DNA of 64,000 nt from NCBI RefSeq assembly GCF_030704535.1, contig NC_081813.1, positions 3,000,001 to 3,064,000 on the forward strand, read 5' to 3'. Every line of letters begins with the position of its first letter. The first letter of the stretch is position 1. The notes under the pieces were generated by a model. That model ran no database searches, was not told the origin of the DNA, and saw only the letters and a list, made by a program, of their open reading frames with translations. This stretch comes from Vitis vinifera (lineage: Eukaryota > Streptophyta > Magnoliopsida > Vitales > Vitaceae). The position numbers and the translations under genes were made by a program. Positions 23,167-35,600 of this stretch are shown piece after piece.

Positions 23167-23595
23167 GGTCATGGGTATAAAATAATATTTTTTAAGTTTA
23201 TTGCAAGTAAAACAATGATTGATATTTTTCCTTCTCATTTTTTGGGTCATGTTTGGAGCATAAAGTTTTTATAGCATTTGAAATATTTTTTTAATGTTTT
23301 TAAATATTTTTAGGAATAATTTTTTATTATTTTTACTGATTTATTTATAATTATTTTTACTTTTATAATATTTTTTTAATTATGGTCATGGGTATAAAAT
23401 AATATTTTTTAAGTTTATTGCAAGTAAAACAATGATTGATATTTTTCCTTCTCATTTTTTGGTCATGTTTGGAGCATAAAGTTTTTATAGCATTTGAAAT
23501 GTTTTTTTAATGTTTTTAAATATTTTTAGGAATAATTTTTTATTATTTTTACTGATTTATTTATAATTATTTTTACTTTTATAATATTTTTTTAA
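23167..23595. repeat. 217-bp tandem duplication
   Basis: Two head-to-tail copies beginning 'ggtcatgggtataaaata' at 23167 and 23384, nearly identical to their ends (single-base differences such as one fewer g in 'tttttgggtcatg'). High identity in non-coding AT-rich DNA means the duplication is recent. Confidence 0.93.
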
Positions 23596-25260
23596 AATAA
23601 TTAAAATATGTTTATTTCAAAATAAATGTTTTATTTGTTTTTAAAAACAAACCACCAACAAAAAGACATGCACATTTTTATTTGAATGAGACGTAAAAGA
23701 TTATTTTGTGATTTTATCGTTTAAGAAAGGGTATTATATTTAAGCTTAAAATACTTTTAAAAAACAAAAAATAGGAAAATGAAATATAAAGTAAGTTTGA
23801 TAAAGAGTAAAAGTTAAATCTAAATTCTATAAGTTTTTAAGAAAATTGATACTTTAACTTGATATCAGATTAGTTTAATAGAAAGTCTCGGATTGAACCA
23901 TTCTCTCCACATAAATGAAGAGGACACTTTTTTTTTTAGTATATGAATCTATTAAAAAATGTGTAAAAGTAAAAACAAAATTGGGAATTTTTTTTAAAAA
24001 TTATTTATTTATATTTTTCCTTTTTAACTATTGCTACTAAACAGGTCCATCCAATGAATGTAATGATACATGACACGTGGCAAATTGTTCAACTAAATTC
24101 ATACCCATATCCCTCCATCCATATCATCTTATAAAATGTGTAAAAAATAAATAAAAAATAACACCCTTGAGTTATCTTATCTACAAAGTAGAACATGGGT
24201 CCAAATTTGATTTGCACACCATTTATATATGCTTCCCACAATGACACAAAGAAACCCAAAACAAGTGTTTTATATTCTGCCCATAGAATTGAAGCCACCC
24301 CTTTGAAAAATTACCATATTTTATTGATGTCTTCATTGTTTTTGTTATCTGGTTGGTGAGTATAGAGACAAAAATAATCTATGCTTCTTATAAGGTTGGT
24401 GATGTGAGAGCTTTTAAAAATAAATATTAAAAAAATAAAAATAAAAATTTTCTCAAATATTCAAAGCCTCTAAACTTATCCTATTTGTTGGATATCTACA
24501 ATCTAGAACAACTTTTTTGGGTTGACACAAATCTTGACAAAGGATTCTCACAACTAAAATAATGAAAATGTTTGGTGTGTGGGAAGAGATGGTGACTCAT
24601 AGTGGATGGCTTCAAGGCCATAGAGCTTATCCACTTGCTCCATTGTACATTGTCAAAGTCATGGAATTCAAACCATATATGGGAGAAGATAATGTGGAAT
24701 CTCAAGATAAGGCATTGAACTCTTTTTCTATTTTGAATTAAAATTGAAAACAAGAAACTCTATTTGAGTGAGGAAGACCCTTTTCTTTACTACAACTACA
24801 CCCCACCACATGGGATCTCCATACCCCCATTGCCTCTCAAAATTATATTATATTATTTTATAAATTAAAAAATTCAACTTATAAAATCCATGAATGATGA
24901 AAACATCAAAAATAATATTTGTTTTCTAGAAAATAAATATTTTCCATTATTTTGCTTTCAAAAATATTTATGTCAAAATGGATAATACAATCCCTATATT
25001 TTAAAAACATAATCTCCATTTATTAAATATGTCAAATGATATGAAGATAAAAAAAAAGACTTTCATAACTATTTTTTTACTTTTATTTTTATCAGGTATT
25101 TTTCATAAAAGGAAAATATGAAAATAAAGTTATATTTATAAGATTAGTATATTAATTGCATTGGATCACATTTGAATGTGAGGATTATCTTATCTTAGCA
25201 TAAATATTTCTAAATTAACCAATATTTCATTGCTAACCCATTGGAAGGATCTCGAAACCC
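23596..25260. other. Intergenic, upstream of the OXS3-like gene
   Basis: AT-rich with no supported gene. A G-box core CACGTG lies at 24074-24079, well upstream of the next gene. Confidence 0.55.
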
Positions 25261-25264
25261 ATGT

Positions 25265-25440
25265 GACACGTGTCATTATTTTAGGGAGAAATCACAAAAA
25301 CTCCATGTTTATGGCTGTCAAGAAAGCATTTTTGTAAAAGCATCTAATCCAATACCACGTACCCTTCATAGTTTATCATCACATGTGAATATGTATGCTC
25401 CCTCCATGTGCCCCCAAGCTTTTGGGTATAAGATATAAAA
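25265..25440 (+). promoter_or_regulatory. OXS3-like gene promoter: palindromic G-box and TATA box
   Basis: A perfect palindrome GACACGTGTC (25265-25274), the core bound by bZIP/ABF and bHLH factors, lies 260 bases before the ATG. TATAAAA follows at 25434-25440, about 94 bases before the ATG, then a CT-rich leader. The G-box suits stress or ABA control of a stress-tolerance gene; that link is an inference. Confidence 0.6.
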
Positions 25441-25533
25441 GAGAGTTTCTTTGCCAAAATCTATAACCTGCAGTTTCTTCTTATTCTTCATCTTCTTCTT
25501 CCTTTTTCTTCTTAAGGTTGGTTCTGAGCTCTC

Positions 25534-26316
25534 ATGGCTAAAAGTGACCACATCCAAGTGTTTGGGAGTCCATGTTCAATTATGATATATGATCATGAGA
25601 AGGGTGCAAAGCAAAGAGATGATAATTGGGTTATCATGGAAGCTGATGGTGAAGATGATGATAGTAACTACAACCCTAGATCATCATCTTCCTCCCTTGA
25701 AGATTCAATCACTTCCCATGGATCATCAGCATCTTCTTCAGACTTGGTAGATGATGCTTCTTCATCAAGTACTTCATATTCATCTGTATCTCCTTCCCAT
25801 TCCAGTGGGCCATTGTATGAATTAGCAGAGCTCATGGCACAGCTGCCCATCAAGTAAGTAGCTTGATTAATGAATGGGTACTGGGAAAATTATTTGGAAA
25901 TGGGCATTTTTGGGGGGTTATTAATTTTCTGATCATTGTTTGGATTGAATAGATTATTTGCATGTTATCACATGTCCAAGAACTGAATCTAGATTTGTGG
26001 GCTAAGGAAATTGTTTTCTTATTTATGCAGGAGAGGACTTTCCAAGTATTATGAAGGCAAGTCGCAGTCTTTTACATCTCTGTCAAGTGTGAGGAGCATA
26101 GAAGATCTAGCAAAGAAAGAGAGTCCTTACAGAAGAAAAATGAAGGTATGTAAAAGCTATGGAGGTGGGTTGGATACCCACAAGGCATATACTCTTCCTA
26201 GGGCGATTATATCAAAGAAGAGGGGTTCTGCTGCATCTCTATCTTTGCTAAGTAGACGAGGCAGTTTTGTGAATAGCTGTAGGCCTCCTATGATTCCTGT
26301 GCAGAAGAATTTGTGA
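25534..26316 (+). CDS. OXIDATIVE STRESS 3 (OXS3)-like protein
   Basis: Two exons, 25534-25853 and 26031-26316, joined GT-AG inside codon 107, give 201 residues. The protein has a Ser-rich acidic N-terminal half (SSSSSLEDSITSHGSSASSS) and the family core PLYELAELMAQLPIK/RGLSKYYEGKSQSFTSLSSV spanning the splice site, followed by RSIEDLAKKE and a basic C-terminus. OXS3 and O3L proteins are small nuclear, chromatin-associated factors that raise tolerance to oxidative and heavy-metal stress in Arabidopsis. The start is the first ATG after a TATA and CT-rich leader. The intron position within the core is characteristic of the family as I remember it. Single gene, no disruption. Confidence 0.88.
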
Positions 26317-27271
26317 TTGACTTGTCAATATTGTAAGTTATGGTTCAAAACAATTTCTGTGAAGGTAGTAGCTTCATTTTATACTCTTGAGTTGATAGAC
26401 CATGATCCATGTTTTAGTTCTAAGATCTTTTGTGAAATACCTCCTCATTTTGGATGAGAGAGAGAGAGAGAGGGAGAGATTGTTCTTCGAAAAATTTTGT
26501 GGGTTTTAGACTTTAATCATTTCCATCTGATGTTTGATTGTTTTATAAACATCCATGATTTGGAGGTGCAAAAGTGGCTATAAAAAGCCTATTATGATGG
26601 ATCAGTGCAGTATTGCTCCATATTCGTAGAAAAGCCTATTATCCTGTAATCAGTTTCCTATTGCCTTCTGTTTTCTGTTCCCACTTTGAAGCTGGCTTCT
26701 CATGAAGAGCAAAACCTAGGCCTATGGGTGCTCTTACTCAACAACAATCACAAAGTGGGAAGGGTTGTAGGCCTGCACGCAATGGTAGGAAAGATCAAAG
26801 ATCATTCTTTCAACTATTTTTCCATCAATCCACCACGGACCTTTCTGTCATGTTATAATTTCAAATCTAATATTTGAAAGAGGAATCAGTCGCTTCATAC
26901 CCTCAACACCATACTTCAATATTTGCAACATCTAAAATGTCTCCATTTTGAGGGTAGGTTGAAGACCAATCTTCAATTTGATCAAAAGGAAGGAAGATAC
27001 TTTCAAAGAGAAAAATGAAAAGAAACATAGACAAGTCATAGTGGGGGCACAAACCTAATCAGAATTTGCTTCAATTGAAATAAAAAAATTCAGTTCCTAC
27101 AATACAACAACCCATTAGATTAGTTCTACAAATAAGAATTGTCAAGGAGCCTACACTCTCCCATAATTTTCCTAGGGGGGGTTGGTTGAAAAATGAAACA
27201 ACAGAGGATGCTGTTCCAAATGGTACAGTACACAGCGCAGGCTAATAATTTTGAAGATGATAAGATGTGGC
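26317..27271. other. Intergenic between OXS3-like gene and the minus-strand gene
   Basis: Contains the 3' flanks of the two converging genes. A short (GA)n run is at 26455-26472. The 63-codon frame at 26686 has no recognisable features. Confidence 0.6.
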
Positions 27272-29839
27272 TCATGGAGACATGATTGCACGGGTGCGGA
27301 TTCGGCTCGATCGCCTCACTGGGGTTGTCACTATCTTCTTCACTTCTCCATCTCTGCCGTCCTGTGTTCACAACAAAACAATAAAAAAATCATGATTTTA
27401 AGTACATAGATGATAAAGGTCTGTGATCAATTGTGATCAAAACTAAAGAGTTCAATAGAAGCCTTTGCTCACCTCTTTTTTCCTGATTGATTTCTCAGCA
27501 GTGAAGCTACCATATGAAGGGGAATCCATGGTGGAAAGAGCTGAGAGAGTCGCTTGTGTGCGAATAGGAATCGAATGAGTCCCCCCTTTCTCTTGAGAAA
27601 CTGAATAATGGTTGCTTTCTTCACCTTCCATCATCATCCTACTTTTCATGCTGTATATCTTAGGAGTACTACAGACCTCCCCAACCACATATTCTCCAAG
27701 TAGCTCCACTTTTGGCGCTCGGCTTTGAGAGAACTCTTGGGAAGCTTCCTCCACTGAAGGGTCTGCATAGGACTCAACTTTCTCAATGTGAGAGACCTCT
27801 TGGGAAGCTTCCTCCACTGAAGGGTCGGCATAGGACTCAACTTTCTCAATGTGGTCCTCACCCCCATTGGGTGGTACCACTACTACTGAGCTTTTCTCTG
27901 CTACCAGAGACTCAGAACACTGATTCACAGTCATGGGTGAATCCTTTTTCAGAGTTTTTTCCCGCTTGAGATGAAATCCCAACACCAAAGGTGCCACAAT
28001 GATGGCAAATATAGAAGCCCAAATGACAACTTTGGGAATTGAATCAGTTTCCACAGGTTCAGTAACCCCCTCCTTCAAATTCACCTCTGGTTCAAGATTG
28101 GCAACCCCAACGTTTGTATTTTCCTTGTTAGTAAGGTCTTCTACTCCCTCAATTTCATCTGCAACCATTTCTTCATTACCAGCTCCCCCCACATCTGAAT
28201 CATCTTCTACTTGTTCCTCTTTAGAAATGGAATCAGTATTCATCACATCTTTTTCTGCAATACCTGGAACAACTGGTTCAGGAGTCTGTATCGGATCATC
28301 TTGAAAAGCTTCCAACTTCTCTGCAGTTTTCTCTTGAAACTCCAAATTTGCAGCCATCCGATCAGAAACGTCCAGTGTTTTCCCCATTTCCCGGCCACAA
28401 AGATCTTCATTTTCTTCCCCTTGCTGCAACTCTACCACTTGACCCAGTTCATCAGTTTCTTCTGCTACTCCCCCATTTTCATCTCCAGCCACCTCTCCTT
28501 CAACAGCTCCCTGATTTGCTTCAATCAAACCCATTTTCCTATCTTCTTGTTGCTCCATGAATTCACTTCCGCTTTCAGAATTCTTCACAGAGGTAGCTCC
28601 AAACATATGGCTCTGAATCTTCAAATACCCATTTTGAACACCCTCTATAGCTTGTGAGAGTCCATCTTCAAGACCTTTCACAGAGGCAGCTCCAAATATA
28701 TGGCTCTGAATTTTCAAGTAGCCATCTTTGATTCCCTCTATAGCTTCCATGGCAGGGGAAGGTGTGGGAGAGGGAGAATTCATTGAAGATATATATGATG
28801 TGGAGAGGACCAAAAGAACAAATACAAACAGAGTATTCAATACCCCTTTCAAACTCCAACCTCTCTGCTCCTCTTCCTCCTCAATGTCTTCCTCATCTTC
28901 AACAATTTCCTCATCTTCTGGCTGTACAGAGCCTCCTTGAGAAGAAGTATCACGAGCACCGTCCTCATCACTGGCATTCTGAGATTCAAAAGAAACACTT
29001 CTGCCGATACTCAATCGACCATTTCCGTCTTCAATTTCATTTTCCTTGAGAAGGAAAATTTCTCGTCGCCTGTTGGGATTGTACCTGAGAAACTTTGGCC
29101 TCGGGGAGAGGTAATTCGTTAAGGGGTCATAAGGCCTCGAGGACGAATCGGGCACAGAATTCTGATCATCGCCTTCGGATTCAGAAGCCCGATATGACAA
29201 CGGAGTGGTACGACACAAAGGGCCATCGGAGCCATTGATACCCACATCAGCAGGTGATTTAGCGTCTTGTGGGGTTTTTGAGAAATGGGCATCTGATAAA
29301 ATTGATCCAGAAGCTTCATTCCTCTCTGCCAAGATTTTCTTTCTTGGAAGAGTAGCCTTGGAAGCTGCAGAAATCGTTGGTGACATGAAGTTCTTCGTAG
29401 TTGATTTCTTTGGGTTCTGAAAACTACGGTTTGGATTGTTCTCATTAAGCCCAACTGCATCTTTTGAAAAAAAATCAACTTTCTCAGTACAATATCTTAA
29501 AAACCAAAGAAAATTTCAAGAAAACAGTACCCCTCTGTTTGGTTACTCGGAAAACTTTGGAAAATTAAACAAAATCACGCTTCAAATAATTCATTAAGCA
29601 CAGTTGAATGGAAATTTTTTACTTTCTGAGATCACATCTAAATGAACGATACATGACTAAACATTTCAACTTCTTTTCATTTTCCTACCTTTTTCCCAGC
29701 AACCAAACAAAAATAGAACAGCTAAAAATCACAGAATAAAAACAAGAGAGAGGGAGAGATTACCGGATTCTGAGATTTTGAGAATTGAAGAAGGTTTACT
29801 ATGCATTGATGATGAGAAACCCCTATCAAAACCGTCCAT
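27272..29839 (-). CDS. Two-membrane-segment protein of unknown function (At1g16630-like)
   Basis: Read on the minus strand as three exons: 29839-29764, 29460-27473, 27361-27272, with matching phases, giving 717 residues. It starts MDGFDRGFSSSMHSKPSSIL and ends TPVRRSSRIRTRAIMSP, a basic tail missed if the large frame is read through its GT donor. A long acidic run (EDEEDIEEEEEQ) precedes a membrane segment at about 231-250 and a second lies at about 503-521. The region between is acidic and low-complexity. Two internal duplications are visible: AIEGx(K/Q)(D/N)GYLKIQSH twice, 35 residues apart, and a 21-residue unit HIEKVESYADPSVEEASQE repeated at 562-603. From memory this matches a plant transmembrane protein family of unknown function. 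Confidence 0.85.
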
Positions 29840-31083
29840 GTCTTTTGACTTTTCTTCAATTGGCAGTTATCCTTCGGGGCACAGAAGAAGAAATATTTCC
29901 TCTCTCTTACTTGCAGATTTGGAGGGAGAGAAAATGTAACTGTTTGGGATGAAAGAGATGAAGTGGAGATGACCGTTGGAGTTTTGAAATTTAAATTTTC
30001 TAGGATTTTTTTACCGTTGTGCTGCCATTTCACAACGGCACCTAAGAGCCCAGTACCGCCAACGATCCACCATTCACATGCGGCCATGCCCTTGGCCCAT
30101 GTGAGGGGAGGGCAGTGTTCCCCTGTAGTCGATTCAATAGGATAGTTTGTATGCACGAATGGACACCTAACACGTGTACAAAACTTTTGACAAATATTTA
30201 CAACCCATAAACCAATTGCTTTATCACGTAATATAAGGTAACTCCTGAAATTTGGTGTGGGCATACTTAGAGAAATTAAATTAAAAATTTTTTAAATTTG
30301 TTTGTCAGTAATTTTAGGAGGATTGAGATTATTTGAGAGTGATGGTACAATATTAATCCTTTTTCAAAGGAATCCATTGATATAATATTGGAAATAAAAT
30401 CTAAATTATTTTATGATAGTATAGATTAACAAATAAGATTAAGGTACAAATATACAAATTAATGGGATTCAGGTATAAAATCGTAAAACTTTACCTACGA
30501 TACCACTTGATCAATAGTTACCAAAAAAATGTATCAAATTTTGATACAGAAGTAGGATCCTCTTATAAATATTATAGTATTTTTATTTTTTTTATATTAA
30601 TATCGTTTTTTATAGAAGTGTTATTGATAAAGTAGCTTCCTGTATTTTGTTTGAATTAAATTGGATTACTTGATAATTTTTATTTTTATTTTTTTTGAGT
30701 TTAATATAAAAGTCCTATTTTTATTAACTTATTTATAGGCTAAGAAAACAATATGGACTCAAAGCACACACCTTGGGTTGAGTTTAAAGATCTAGAAAGT
30801 GAAAGAGGTAAAATGGTTGAAGAAGAAATTAGAAAGCCCAAACTGGTTAACCAAGTGGACTATCATGTGGATTAGTTTGCTTTGATAATTTGTATAAATG
30901 CACTACTGGCCCACTACATGGCCATACAGGCTCAGTCCAAAACTCAACCCAACATATACTGTGGCCTATGCAGGTATCATGGGCCCGAATGGAGAGTGGG
31001 TTATGACCAAACAGGTTGGTGTCCAATGAAATTTGAACCCACAGGCTCAGCCTAAAATGCAACCCACAAAGGGGAAAAAAAAA
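29840..31083. other. Upstream region of the minus-strand gene and intergenic DNA
   Basis: The first ~150 bases are the probable leader and promoter of the minus-strand gene. A 'cccacaggctcagcc' word with its flank near 30981-31056 recurs at about 31357-31410 and marks the duplications around the tRNA genes. Confidence 0.55.
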
Positions 31084-31157
31084 TGGCCCATGCAGGTCTC
31101 GAACCTGCGACCTTCGCGTTATTAGCACGACGCTCTAACCAACTGAGCTAATAGGCC
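31084..31157 (-). tRNA. tRNA-Ile (anticodon AAU)
   Basis: 74 bases on the minus strand beginning GGCCTATTAGCTCAGTTGG and ending GGGCCA. The acceptor arms pair (GGCCTAT with ATGGGCC, one G-U pair), the A box is TAGCTCAGTTGG, the anticodon loop CTAATAA gives AAU, and the T arm is GCAGGTTCGAGACCTGC. Intact by eye. Confidence 0.97.
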
Positions 31158-31243
31158 ATGTCTTTTTCCATTAAAAAAATTAATTGTTGGAGGTTTCTTA
31201 CGCTCTGTTTGGAAAACTCATAGGTAAAAAAATGAAAATGTTA

Positions 31244-31317
31244 TGGCCCATGCAGGTCTCGAACCTGCGACCTTCGCGTTATTAGCACGACGCTCTAACC
31301 AACTGAGCTAATAGGCC
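31244..31317 (-). tRNA. tRNA-Ile (anticodon AAU), second copy
   Basis: Identical to the copy 160 bases away, same strand, same 74 bases. The spacer is not conserved beyond a few bases, so identity is held by selection or by recent duplication. Confidence 0.97.
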
Positions 31318-31423
31318 ACATCTTTTAAAAAATATTATTATGAATTATGTAGTAATTATGGGCCCAATTTAGAGTGTATTATCACCAAAAATCCACAGGC
31401 TCAGCCCAAAAAGTAAAAAATTA

Positions 31424-31459
31424 TGGCCCATGCCGGTTTCAGGCCTGAGCTAACAGGCC
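31424..31459 (-). pseudogene. Collapsed tRNA-Ile remnant
   Basis: 36 bases keep the 5' end and part of the D arm (GGCCTGTTAGCTCAGG) and the 3' acceptor end (CATGGGCCA), but the anticodon arm and most of the T arm are gone. The 5' flank repeats the flank of copy 1, so it is a third duplication product that lost its centre. Confidence 0.85.
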
Positions 31460-31875
31460 ATAATTATAACTTTATATATATATAAATATATAATTTAAAC
31501 AACAAACAATTAATACATCATATAAGTCATTTATTAATTAAGTCCTGTTAAGTCTTATTTATAACATGATATATCTATGGCCTCATTCTCCTAATTATTC
31601 AAAATTTAAATAAGTCAAAAAAGTTATAAATATTATCACTATGTTGACTTAATCAATCTAATTATCAAGTAGTTCCTTCATAATCAAATTTATTTTATAT
31701 AGATTCGAAATGAGTGCACATAAATTTAACCCATAATTGGATTCTATCCAAATCTGCAAAAAACGTGTAATACTTATTTTTATAATAATTATTTTTCCTG
31801 AAACTTTCAACAATCTCCATAAATCCATCATATTGTTTAAAAAGTAGTGAAAAATAGTTTTAACCCTCTTTCCAC

Positions 31876-32003
31876 CAATGATAAAAATATTAGTAATTAC
31901 AAATATATTGGTACTTCGATTTTATAGATATATTATAAATATATTGACATCGATGATGTAAGATTAATGAAAATTATGAAAATATTAAGAAAAACTCTAA
32001 AAA

Positions 32004-32060
<57 letters not shown>

Positions 32061-32343
32061 ATATCTTCTACATCAATAAAAAATATAAATTTTACTAGTG
32101 TATATTTATTATTAAGTTGCATTATAGATTATTTTAAAATATTATTATGATAATAAATCTAATTTTAAAATATATTTAATATTAAAATTATGATCCATTT
32201 TAATTTAAATGTGCACAATCATATCAAATAAATAAAAATATATGTATAATTTTTTAAATATAATAAATATATAGGTTAAATAAAAAATATATATTTTTCC
32301 AAATTTTGTATCGATACGATATATCTAAATATTTTAAACCTTA
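31876..32343 (-). mobile_element. hAT-type non-autonomous transposon (copy C), inverted and shortened
   Basis: About 468 bases. Left end 'caatgataaaaatattagta' aligns with the family terminus, and the right end 'aaatattttaaacctta' is the weaker partner. The interior matches the outer parts of copy A in reverse but lacks the GC-rich middle and tRNA-like module. Flanks CTTTCCAC (31868-31875) and CTTTCCGA (32344-32351) agree at 6 of 8 bases, an aged 8-bp duplication. An AT microsatellite at about 32008-32057 matches the position of the one in copy A. Confidence 0.7.
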
Positions 32344-32351
32344 CTTTCCGA

Positions 32352-35300
32352 GACATTTCCGATCTTTGTGACTCTTTTTCCTTTCACATTTTTACATAAA
32401 GGTATTGGGTCCACATTCACCCTATTGGATTCCATTCCAACCCTAAACCTTCGACCAAAACAAACAACCATATCACACCCACAACAAATAATAAAAAAAT
32501 TAAATTAAAATTAAATTTTTTTAAAAAAAATCATATTTAATCATCTTGCAACAGTGCCATGCACGTGGCAACCCATCTCAACACCTACAAAATCATATTC
32601 TAATCCCCCCATAATCACACCACTTTTCCCCTTAACCCTCCTCCAACCAAATTCCGATAATGTCCCTCCTCTCAATGTCAAAATCCACTTTCCCATATGG
32701 TCAAACCGGGACTTTCCACTCTCTTTCCTCTCAATTTCATGATCCAAACACACAAATGAAATTGAAATTCGTACTGTGATTAATGCAAATTTTGACTCAT
32801 CGTCCATCCAGCCGTTACTTTCAAATTTCCCAGGTTTTCAAAGCAACCCATCTCGAACCTGGGTTTTTGAATTGGTTAACAATAAATAAGTGCTTCCAGA
32901 AAGTGTTTTTCAAATCTAGTTTTTACTTTATTGTTTTTTGGAAAGATGGGTGGGGATGACGAAAGCAACTGCCTCGCGCTTTCCTTGTTCTTGGAAAAAG
33001 TGCTTTTTAAAAATAAAAAATAAAAAACAAAAACAAAACTGTTTTTCATAAAATATTGGTGCTTTCCTTTTTAACGTTTGAATCCGAAGGGACATGGAGG
33101 TTAATTAGGGGGAAGGACGCCTTAATCTTGTTGAGTTGTTTTTCAACGTCTCTTTCCTGTGCTCAAACTGTAGGAGGTTATTCTTGTAATTATTGTTGAT
33201 TACTGAGGCCATATTTGTCATTAGAGATGTAATCTGAAATTCCAAATTTTGAAAAGAGTCCACGTGGCAACCTCAACTCCAAGTAATTAATCCATTTGAC
33301 ATAAATTTATATTTATTTGAAATCTTTTTCCAAAAAAATATTTTATTATTTATCTTTCTTCATTGGAATATTCCAATGAGGTCCAAAAGGATAATTTGAG
33401 GGTAATCCGTAATTAAGAGGGAAAAGGAGGGCAAAATGGGAATAAAAAACACAGAGAAGGCGAGAACTGGTGAGGACCTTATCGACACGCTGCACGAAGT
33501 GGAGATGATGATGTATGGGAAAAAGGATAATGATTCGGTCAAAGAAAACACAAATTCCCAAAATGTCCCTAAGTTTTATGTTGTTTTACAGAGAAGATGA
33601 TGCAAGCAGGCCCACAAATTTCAAGAGAGATCACAGCCTTCAACCTCCCATCAAATCAACCAAACCAAACCCCCTCTAATCATTACTGATATGAAATTTA
33701 AGATCAAAAATAGGGTACCCTAGTACCCTTCCCTCCATTTTTAGGACCCCACCCCCACGTGTACCCCAAGTGCCCCTACAACTTAAGGGCCAAAACAAAT
33801 GATTGTGCCAGGGCTATACTCTCTCTCTCTCTCTCTCTCCCTCTCTGAGATTTGGAATCATATTATATATATAATATCATTTTCGCAGGTCTATCGTAAT
33901 AGGTCTCCATGAGATTTGGAATCTCTCTCTCTCTCTCTCTCTCTCATTTTCATTTCTAAGTCTATGGATTGTAATCGGTCCCCATGAGATTTGGAATCAT
34001 ATTTTCTTTTTGGCTAACGTACCACATTTTGGGTTATGGATATTTTTTCTCAAATTTGTGTGGACCTCTAGGGGAATTTCAGCCATTTATTGTTTGGTTG
34101 GTTGGAATTTTAGGGGGACTAATGGCCAAAAAATTATTTGCAGTGAGATGTGTTTATTGTCTTTTGTTCTCTATGGTACATTTGTTATGAAATATGATGT
34201 TGTTTGGTGTAAGAGATTTTATCCCAAAAAAAAAAATTGAGGGAATATATGAAGTATAGAAAACAAAAGAAAAATTAAAAAATAAATTTAATATCAATAA
34301 ATTATTTTTATATATTTTTTATTAATTTTAATTATATTTAACTTTTTTTCTAATTTTTATAGTAAATTATTCTTCTTTTAACTTTTTTTTTTTACATAGG
34401 TGGTTGGCAACTATTTTTCTTATTAAAATTGTATCTATTTTTTGTATCACGATGGTGTTTGTGTTTTTTATTGAATAGAAAAAATCGCATAAATATAAAA
34501 AGATATTATAAAATTAAAATAAAATCCTTGTAAATAGACATGGTTATGATCCTATTATTGGGTTTTTTTTTTTTTCCTTTTTCAATAGAAATAAGAGTGA
34601 GTGTCAAGGGAAATAGAAACCAGATGGCATGGGGTTTCTCATTTTAGAGGCAGTGGGATGGGATAGTTCCTTTTTCAACTGGCCACAACTGCAATTTTCT
34701 TGCCTTATTGTATGGTGTTTTGTGAAATATTCACTTGGGATTCGCTGGACCAACAGTCTGTATTTTAAGCTCCAGCCTGGAATTTCATTTTTCAAAGAGG
34801 ATGATTGTTTTCACCACTCTGGTTTTTGCTACTCCAGGGGAATATTCTCTTTACCTCTCCACTGCTCCATCTGTTCTACACAATATTTTAGCTCTGTTTT
34901 TGTACTTCTCATTGGGTAAATTCATAGTTTGGACCTCTTTCTTAGTCCAAACATTTATAATCTTTATTAATAACTTAAAACAAAAAACCCAAAAAATATT
35001 AGAATAAGAGTACAAATATACGAGATCCAAATATATGGATACAAAACAACGATATCAAATTATATACATGACATATTATGATTGATCTCGTTTTTCAAAC
35101 CCGGAAATTGAAAATCCTACCATACTAATTCAATCTCTCGGTTGGGAGGAAAGGGACATGAGATACCCTCTTCAATAGAATATGTTGCAGAAAATGTTGA
35201 AGGAAGGTTAGGTATGGCTGCATTTGACCAAATTTGAAATGTGGGTTTTCCAGTGAGTGACATAGGCCCTCAGTCAAAGGCATCATAATTTTGAAGCTCA

Positions 35301-35600
35301 ATGCTTACTGTCAGCCAAAGAGAAACATGGCCATTGATACTAGTTTTTAAATGTGGTGTTCCCTCCATTGCCATCATTCAAATTTGGGATTCAAACACTT
35401 ACCAAAACACAAACCACCCACCAAAGTTCATCAACTTGGAAAAAAAAACATTAAAAGGCAATCTGATTTCATTGACAAAATGCAAAAGATTCAATCAAAG
35501 CCATGCTTTAAGAATTTACAAAGGCACCCTGTGTTCTATCCTATTGGAAACAAAGCTTAGCGAAGTCATCAATCAACTAGATCGGTTCGGTATTGGGTTT
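32352..35600. other. Long intergenic region, no gene recognised
   Basis: Mixed composition. A 'gccatgcacgtggcaaccc' stretch with a G-box core lies near 32564 and a more balanced zone at 33080-33840. Many short frames exist on both strands, but none has splice context or family resemblance. The 34600-34950 stretch is balanced but unassigned. Confidence 0.5.
33819..34005. repeat. CT microsatellites in a small duplicated context
   Basis: Two (CT)n runs (33819-33847 and 33921-33945) alternate with three copies of 'gagatttggaatc' (about 33847, 33911 and 33986). The arrangement suggests replication slippage plus a ~65-75-base duplication. Confidence 0.85.

Noticed and set aside
29722-30264. 180-codon minus-strand frame upstream of the transmembrane protein
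   Set aside because: It covers the real first exon in the wrong frame and continues into promoter DNA. The spliced 25-residue first exon fits better.
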